Shown here in pieces: positions 57,646 to 64,000 of a DNA stretch of 64,000 nt. The notes under the pieces were generated by a model. It had not been told where the DNA came from, did no database searches, and was given only the letters and a program-made list of their open reading frames with translations. The DNA comes from Saturnia japonica. Taxonomy: Eukaryota > Arthropoda > Insecta > Lepidoptera > Saturniidae. The stretch covers positions 18,347,590 to 18,411,589 of the forward strand of contig CM065308.1 of the NCBI GenBank assembly GCA_033032175.1, written 5' to 3'. Made by a program: the position numbers and the translations under genes. The stretch's first letter is position 1; every line of letters begins with the position of its first letter.

Positions 57646-58679
57646 ATTATATAGTATCATAGATTTATATAAGTATAGATCAGCAACTCGAAAGAGATAG
57701 AGAATAATGTACGCATGTATAGAACAATATATCAATTATATGATACTATTTTCGTATGTATAATCGGCCTATGTGAATCGTTAACAAACCAAAACCAGCT
57801 TATTTTTGCAAAATCTTAGGTTATAAAGTGTAATTTAATGTTCAGTAGACAGATTTAATTATGGTTACGTTTACTGTAACTAGATGTAACTCGTAAAACA
57901 AAGAGAACAATTAAATAATACACACACTGCTGTATTCCGTTTTTGATCTCTTCTTATTTAATTTATTTCCGTTCTATACTAAACTACACCTATGATTAGT
58001 ATAGATATCTAATACAATTAACGGCCGTTTGCAATAACATATCTCAGTTTACTATCCCCGATTAGTATATATTTGTAATAATTATTACTATCTTAAATTA
58101 AGACAGGTATCACCTTCTCTCTTATCTATTCAAGCTATAGGATATGGATATATATTATATAGATACAAGAAAAGTAAGGATAAAAGGTTATATTTGTGTA
58201 TCTTTAGTAACTGAAACAACGGATAGGTTGATTATTGAAAACGGCAGATTGTCAGCAATTCTTGTATATATGTAATTGGATAAAACTTTGTATTCAGGTA
58301 ATGTTTTATACTGAAAGTTGCGCAAATATTCGTTCTCTCGTTCGCCCAAATGTTAGTTTATATAAGTGACGCCATGTCCACGATCTCATCCGTAATCGAT
58401 GGCGAGTCATCAATCACTGGATGTCATAGCGCACCGTGGGCACGACAGCGCGACAGCCGGGCGACGCTTTTGTGCGTTTTATTACCTACTGTCCGGCTCA
58501 TCCACTCGCGTCGGACGTTTTCGCCTTTGTGCCCTCTGTACAGGCAAACTTTCCGGTTTAATTACTATCTGTATTAATTTGTCGTTAGGAATTTCTTTAC
58601 TGACATTATAATATATTTTCTTAACGTTTAAATTTTCCTTGTAATGTTTTTTTTATTGTGTTATATATTATACTACGCA
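57646..58679. other. AT-rich DNA with one GC-richer block
   Basis: 58330-58560 is GC-richer and holds two overlapping 70-75 codon plus frames without a domain or supported splice sites. I cannot say what it is. Confidence 0.3.
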
Positions 58680-58930
58680 GTAGTTAATCGTAATTTTATT
58701 TTAACCTATATGCCGTATCAATTGAAGAGTGGCGTGTATTTCCCGTTTACAATTTTCATTAAAATCGGTTGAAAATTTTATTATAATCTACAATTTGTAT
58801 TGGCATTATTAACGACTTTTATTGTCAATTATAGTATGTTATACATGTGCATCCCGTGTACAAAGTTTGGTCAGAATCGGTTGAGAATTAAGGAAGATAA
58901 AAAAATTTAGACTTCGTGTCTTTTATTTGT
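58680..58930 (-). repeat. Dispersed repeat family I, copy 4
   Basis: 'tgccgtatcaattgaagagt' is the inverse of 'ctcaattgatacggc' at 14420. 'gtgtacaaagtttggtcaga' and 'atcggttgagaattaagg' are further inverse modules. Confidence 0.55.
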
Positions 58931-58969
58931 AGAAGAAATATTGATAATTCTTAAAGTACACTACTTATT

Positions 58970-59100
58970 TGGAAGAAATTTTGTGTTCAGATAATGTTTT
59001 ACATTCCAAGTTTACCTATGTAAGTAAACTTCTCTATTTAAACATACATGTAGATGTTTTTTAAGGTACCGAACAAAGTTCGGTCGCTCAGATATTATAA
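58970..59100 (-). repeat. Dispersed repeat family H, copy 2
   Basis: It is the inverse of 8878-8960 and contains the stem ACCGAAC-AAA-GTTCGGT (59068-59084) and 'ttccaagtttacctatg'. Confidence 0.6.
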
Positions 59101-59365
59101 ATTAAAGGTTATATGACTGATTGACATACCAAGGAACAGCCTACACTACTGGGCTAACACCGTGAAAATTTCCTTTTACACTGTAGGTGAGCATTAAGGA
59201 GGGATTTCTGAATATTCAACCCCTAAGGTGGTGAAAAGAAGGATGAAAGTTTGTATGATAATCTGTAATATTTTAAGATAGTTCTATGGAAATTGGCATT
59301 TATCGATTCAGTAAAAATGGGACATAACTCAACTATGTGCGTCAAGCCGCGGGAAAAGCGCTAGT
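59101..59365 (+). repeat. Repeat ending in a Helitron-like CTAG|T
   Basis: 'gatgaaagtttgtatgataa' and 'ttctatggaaattggcattt' resemble 23660-23750. The end is 'caagccgcgggaaaagcg' followed by CTAG (59361-59364) and T. Confidence 0.5.
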
Positions 59366-60997
59366 CACCTTATAAATGGTATATTTGGCTACACGCATTG
59401 GCACATTAGTGGCAATCAGAAATGACTACTTAAATTTCCACATATATGACTAATCTTCAGTAATATTAGATTTAATGTATAGCTTAGTTATCATTATCTA
59501 ATGTACACAGAATTATTTGTTGGTTTCCTCCTTAATTTTTTTTTTAGTAGAATTCAGTCCACTAATATAAATTGCAGTACAAGACTAACGTTACACTGTC
59601 ACTGAAATAACATGAGAAACGATGCAAGCTTATACCGTACTTACATCCGATACATTATTCATTGACGTGCCCGAGCGGCTTCCATTGCGGCCGACACTCG
59701 TACCACCTGCCGCGGCCGGGGACGAATGAACAAGCGATGTACGGCGAAACGTTGAAATTTGTCACCAAAGCCGATATCCTGTATCGATAAAGTGAAGTGC
59801 ATATATTATATTTGTTGCACGTATTACTATACTACCTGTGCATCACGGTTTCACGTGTGTCAAATTCATTTAATTAATTCTCCATCGTGCCGCCACCAAC
59901 ACACCAGTTCACACTTACCGTTCTTGCCTACAGCTTTCAAGATTGTATGACGTTATTGTTCTGCGCCCTAGGTCATATAGTGAAGTTATAGGATAAATAA
60001 TATAGAAATATAGATAAATAGGATATAAAAATAATTTTGAAATCTGGACGGTAGTTGAAACAATCTACTGAGCTTTATTGATCTTTATCCTCCTTAGAAA
60101 TTGTAAAAGTCATTGTCACTCTGTCTGCCCTTTTTGTTTTTTATATTGAGTAATATAAAGGGTCAAGTTAAAAGATAAATTAAGTCGACAAGAAATTTAC
60201 TGTACTTGAACCAATATAATGTAGTTTTCAGTTATTTAGAATAGAAATAATTAAATTAAGACATTGAATTTTCTCTACTATATTTTTTTTATTGGAATGT
60301 ACTGTATAAGCAAATTTTCCGTAGAAAAGTCTCCAAATGATAGTGAAAACCATATAAATATCCTATGAATAGTTTAGAAGAATCGGACAAGCGAACAGAC
60401 GCAGATAGCCCCTTTAGTTTATATTATGTATTGATATTTATTTGACATGATACATTTTTTCTATGTATAATAATATTCTAGGTATAAGTATATTTTATTT
60501 TTTATAATTATTTTATTTGATTTTATACATGCTGAGATTGGCTTTAAATAGTTGTTCATATAAATCTTGTTACTTGTATTTGTTATTATTTTATTTTTTA
60601 ATGAATGACTGTTGTCATACCGAAATAAATAAATAATGAAAAATCAACAATAACACGCATTCATTTACACAATACTTACGTACATGCTCTGTGTTAATAA
60701 TTTAGATTGTTTTAGCCAAAATTCGCTCAAGATGCCTATAAAAATTTTCACTTCAAAATTACATGAAACAATTATTATTTTTTGGTTTTCATGAGTGAAG
60801 ATATTCATTCCAAATATTTTATTACTGTATCGGCTTATTTAAAAATCCACTTATTGAAAAAAAAAAGAAAATTAAATGTTCCAACCACACAACAAAATTT
60901 TCCTTAGTTACACTATGTATCCGCAAGCTTCCAAATTAAGTAGACTTAGTCAAAAGATTTTTTTTATTATAAAATTTTATAATAATTGTATATATTT
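59366..60997. other. AT-rich DNA with one exon-like minus segment
   Basis: A GC-rich block (59665-59730) has a perfect minus donor GAT|GTAAGT (59639-59644 on plus as acttac) and a weak acceptor at 59707. The 62-base segment between is open in one frame. 59910-60080 is a fragment of repeat family D. Both are weak. Confidence 0.3.
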
Positions 60998-61150
60998 AAT
61001 GAGGCGTCGTGGTACGATATTAGTAAGTCCTACTATTGAGCTGAGAGTACGCGGATTTGATCCCTGAAAATGAATGATTTTGTGTGAGGAGCATTGTGTG
61101 CCTGGGTGCTTATGTACGGTTAAATAAATATCTGTATATTATTATGTATT
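60998..61150 (+). mobile_element. tRNA-like SINE, degraded
   Basis: 'gaggcgtcgtggtacgata' and 'gcggatttgatccctgaaa' look like the A and B regions of a tRNA-derived SINE. The body 'gaggagcattgtgtgcctgg' is familiar from moth repeats. Confidence 0.45.
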
Positions 61151-62034
61151 GCATATCAGCTCTATATCAGTATTACAATAAAATAAAAAGATAAATTCGA
61201 TAAATATCTAAATATTCCGGTTATATGAAATAGAATTGGTAGTAAAGCGTCAAATTTATGAAAATAAGATCTACATATTATTACTGTTATTACGATGAAA
61301 AATATACTTTGATTTACTCTAATTTTCGTTAATTTACATAAAATGGGTATGAATTTTTCGTTTGCATACAGATTCATGTATATTATATATTTATCATTAA
61401 ATATTAACATAGTCGTAGTGTGTAAATATAATATTTTTACTCCTTGTTTTATTTAATGGCAACTAAAAATACATGTTACCACTTATTATTGATAATCCAC
61501 TTCACTTGCACAATAATCAAAGTACATCACAAATATAATATTTATTGTTCTTTTTCTGTTATTACACCAGAATAACGTAAAGGTCTATTTTCAAATTTCG
61601 TGACGTATTTCCCGAATATTTGTTCAGAGATTTGCTTAATTCGGTTACTTATTCCGAATTTATCGAAACGTAAAATGGAAACAAATTTGTCGCTTGTTGT
61701 GTAAGCAGCTTTGCTTCAAGAAACCGGAGGTACAGTCTGGATCAAATCAATCGCGCGTGTGAATACGGCTTAAAGCGATTATGAACTGTTTATTCCCGAG
61801 ATAGAATCACCATATTAGTGTAACATATATGGTAGAACAATTAACTATTACACGTAGAATTGAGATAAATTCGATCTCAAGTAAGTTTTATGTAAATTAT
61901 GTTCAATGAAATTCATACCCGTATTGTCAAATGAACAAGAATTTCCTTATTAATGTAGGATTAATTGATATTAATTATTGATGGATAATTTGTAAGGACT
62001 TGTAATTTTGTAAGGAATTTGTAAGCTTGTAAGG
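61151..62034. other. AT-rich DNA, no gene seen
   Basis: An 82-codon minus frame (61162-61410) is Ile/Phe/Tyr-rich without a domain. Around 61980-62040 'gtaagga(a/c)tt' is repeated several times. Confidence 0.35.
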
Positions 62035-62310
62035 ACTCCGCGTCGATCAACGTGAGTTCGAAGCCCTGCCATGAGCCTGAGTTTTCTGTGGAGGAAAATA
62101 TCGAGTTGAAACTATAGCATGATGGTAGGGTTTCTTTTAATTCCGGCCTGGCTAGCTACCACACTCAAATTCAAAATCTGTCGCCAAGCACCTATATGTG
62201 TTCTGTCAAATGTATTTGAGAGCCAGTCCTCCGCTAAGCTTAACGTGTTACCATCTTAGGTCACATAGTCACTTAACGTCAGGTGAAATTTTGGACACTA
62301 ATTGTAGGCA
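62035..62310 (+). repeat. Dispersed repeat family G, most complete copy
   Basis: In order: B-box-like 'gtgagttcgaagccctg', 'ccatgagcctgagttttctg', 'tagctaccacactcaaattc', 'cacctatatgtgttctgtc', 'cgctaagcttaacgtgttac', 'ttaacgtcaggtgaaatttt'. Confidence 0.65.
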
Positions 62311-62720
62311 TGTGTGGCTAATCTCCGAAACGGTTGGACCGATTTTGACGAAATTTTCTCTGGCAGACAGCTGATGTTATGCTGGTGTAACTTGGGCTAG
62401 TTTTATATCATATAAAGAATTTGGGTTCCCCGCAAATATTAGAAATTGTTAATAGTGAATAAAATCGGGTTGCTTAAATGGCTTACGCTGAGTAAACCAT
62501 AATAGATAGGTATATCAAATTAATGTACTACATAATTTTAGATTTTTAAGAAGTCAGCGACAGTATATGTCTATCTTCAAAGGATCACCCACATAAAATA
62601 TTTTTGTCTTATAAATAACCAGAAACGGGGGAGGGGGGGGGGTAGTACGATTCGTGTGTGTGCACGATTGACGGCACTATGTAGTCCACGCGAACGTAGC
62701 CACGGGCACAACTATTTATC
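62311..62720 (+). repeat. Repeat with family E-like 3' end
   Basis: 'ggctaatctccgaaacggtt' starts a stretch that ends 'gcgaacgtagccacgggcac' followed by aactatttat, close to the end at 8388. A G-rich run (62627-62642) lies inside. Confidence 0.45.
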
Positions 62721-63261
62721 ACATAGAATTATAAATATACCCGGGATTCGTTGAAAATTTTACAATGATTTACAGTCGGGATTGTTAATCAATTAGCAAT
62801 TAATCAGTCGATAATTTAATAAAATACTCGTTGATATTATTATTGGAGAACGTTACCGATAATGAAATTAGTTAATTATTTTGATTCACGAATGAATTTC
62901 GGAATGATTTCACCACTACATTCTATATTGCATGCTGGTTAATATAATTAAAGTTGAATTTTAATATAAACTAGATTTTTTTTAATAACTCAGCACATTG
63001 ACAGTACTGTCCCTGATGGTAAGCACAGAACTATCCAAACACAACGGGGACCACCGAGAGATCTAAATCTGCATAAATATATATCCACGTTACGCTTAAA
63101 GGACCCGATGCTATGAGAAGAAATTAATTCAGAACAGATGTCATAAGAGGGAGATTTTGCATGCTTTGTTTCTATTAGCTTCAAAATGAAACGACTCTCG
63201 TGCCACTTATATTAAACTGGTTGTACTAATACAGAAATTATGCACAACAGTGTGTGCAAAG
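62721..63261. other. AT-rich DNA, no gene seen
   Basis: A 64-codon minus frame (62990-63184) has no domain. Confidence 0.35.
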
Positions 63262-63400
63262 AAATTTTATACGTCGTATCTTCGCCGTACTGTGAAGCCG
63301 TGGAACTCTCTCCAGGCCAGTGTCTTTTCTCCTTGGAGTCTTGTAAACATAACCTAAACAAACATTTAAGTGGGATATTTGACAGCCACGACTCGGAATG
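63262..63400 (+). pseudogene. LINE reverse-transcriptase C-terminal remnant
   Basis: The plus strand reads RRTVKPWNSLQASVFSPW and then, after a frame change, NLNKHLSGIF. 'R(T)x+.WNSLPxxVF' followed by 'N+HL' is the usual end of many LINE ORF2 proteins. It is degraded and the clade is unclear. Confidence 0.45.
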
Positions 63401-64000
63401 AATTGTAGGTCCCACGGTAGTCGCCAACATTATTATTGCAATATGCTCACCATAAGATACAGTCTCGTCATATTGCCATAGTAAGATTTAAAAAAAAATC
63501 GATAAGCCAAAGTTCAAAGTTTAATCTGAGTTGGATGAATGGCTTAGAAATGCATAGGGGAAAATAATATGTTTTTAAATTTAACGTCTGAATTTTCACT
63601 TCAGCTTCATAATATATTGTGTTGTTAATGTTGCTAGTTCATTGGAATTAACTATACTCTATACATCATTTCATAAAAGTGGGTAGTGATTAATTAGGGC
63701 TTTCAGTAAGCTTTTTGATGCCTACTTTGAAATCATGCTAATCTAGCCTTGAAAATTCCCTCGGAACATCGGAAACTCATATTAAATATTATTTTTAAAT
63801 AATATACAAAATAATTTTAAAATAAATTTAATTATCACATTTTACTTTTTGTTGGCGCATAAAGTTATGTGGTACCTTACAATCGAATCAATTGATAAAG
63901 CCGGGAGATCGCAACACGCGAGATTTGCTTAACACCACGCTCGGAGGGGAAACGATATCGTGTTGCCAGTCTCGTTTTAAATATGTGAAAATTATCGTAA
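63401..64000. other. AT-rich DNA, no gene seen
   Basis: Nothing supported up to the window end. Confidence 0.35.

Noticed and set aside
1..64000. CRISPR arrays, bacterial operons or phage genes
   Set aside because: There is no regularly spaced repeat array, and every coding element is eukaryotic transposon-derived. The sequence is insect-like genomic DNA.

Overview
The window is AT-rich eukaryotic DNA made of decayed and nested transposable elements with almost no host coding sequence. The repeat families point to an insect, most likely a moth or butterfly. These include an RTE-like LINE 3' end running into (ATGT)n, tRNA-derived SINEs, CTAGT-ended Helitron-like repeats, the 'acttcaaaaaaggaggagg' family and a CsRn1/Kabuki-type Ty3/gypsy element. 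That assignment rests on recognition of the families, not on a search.

Layout. Positions 1-4790 (minus) hold most of an old autonomous Helitron. It has a basic N-terminus, a DUF6570-like region, a cysteine-protease-like region, the HUH Rep domain and a PIF1-type helicase that runs off the window start. At least seven in-frame stops and about five frameshifts break it. 5-14.7 kb is intergenic or intronic DNA with LINE, SINE-like and TIR repeats and one convincing small exon (9623-9689, plus). 14753-19691 (minus) is a complete LTR retrotransposon with LTRs that match base for base by eye, a 4-bp ATAT target-site duplication, a tRNA-Trp-type primer site, gag and an intact 1050-aa pol. 19.7-64 kb is a mosaic of dispersed repeats: a MITE with TA duplications at 27.9 kb, a GC-rich TIR element at 29.3 kb, a nested retroposon with a 13-bp duplication at 35.5-36.0 kb, a tRNA-derived SINE at 40.1 kb, an RTE-like LINE copy at 42 kb and a TA-flanked MITE family at 46-52 kb. 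Several short LINE remnants and strong hairpins also occur.

How parts work together. The gypsy element has everything needed in cis for retrotransposition except that gag is cut by a TAA before its zinc-binding box. The SINE at 40 kb ends like the RTE-like LINEs at 8 and 42 kb, which suggests that LINE's machinery mobilises it. The Helitron is dead in this copy, but similar CTAGT-ended repeats could have depended on Helitron machinery. The stretches between elements look like intron or intergenic DNA.
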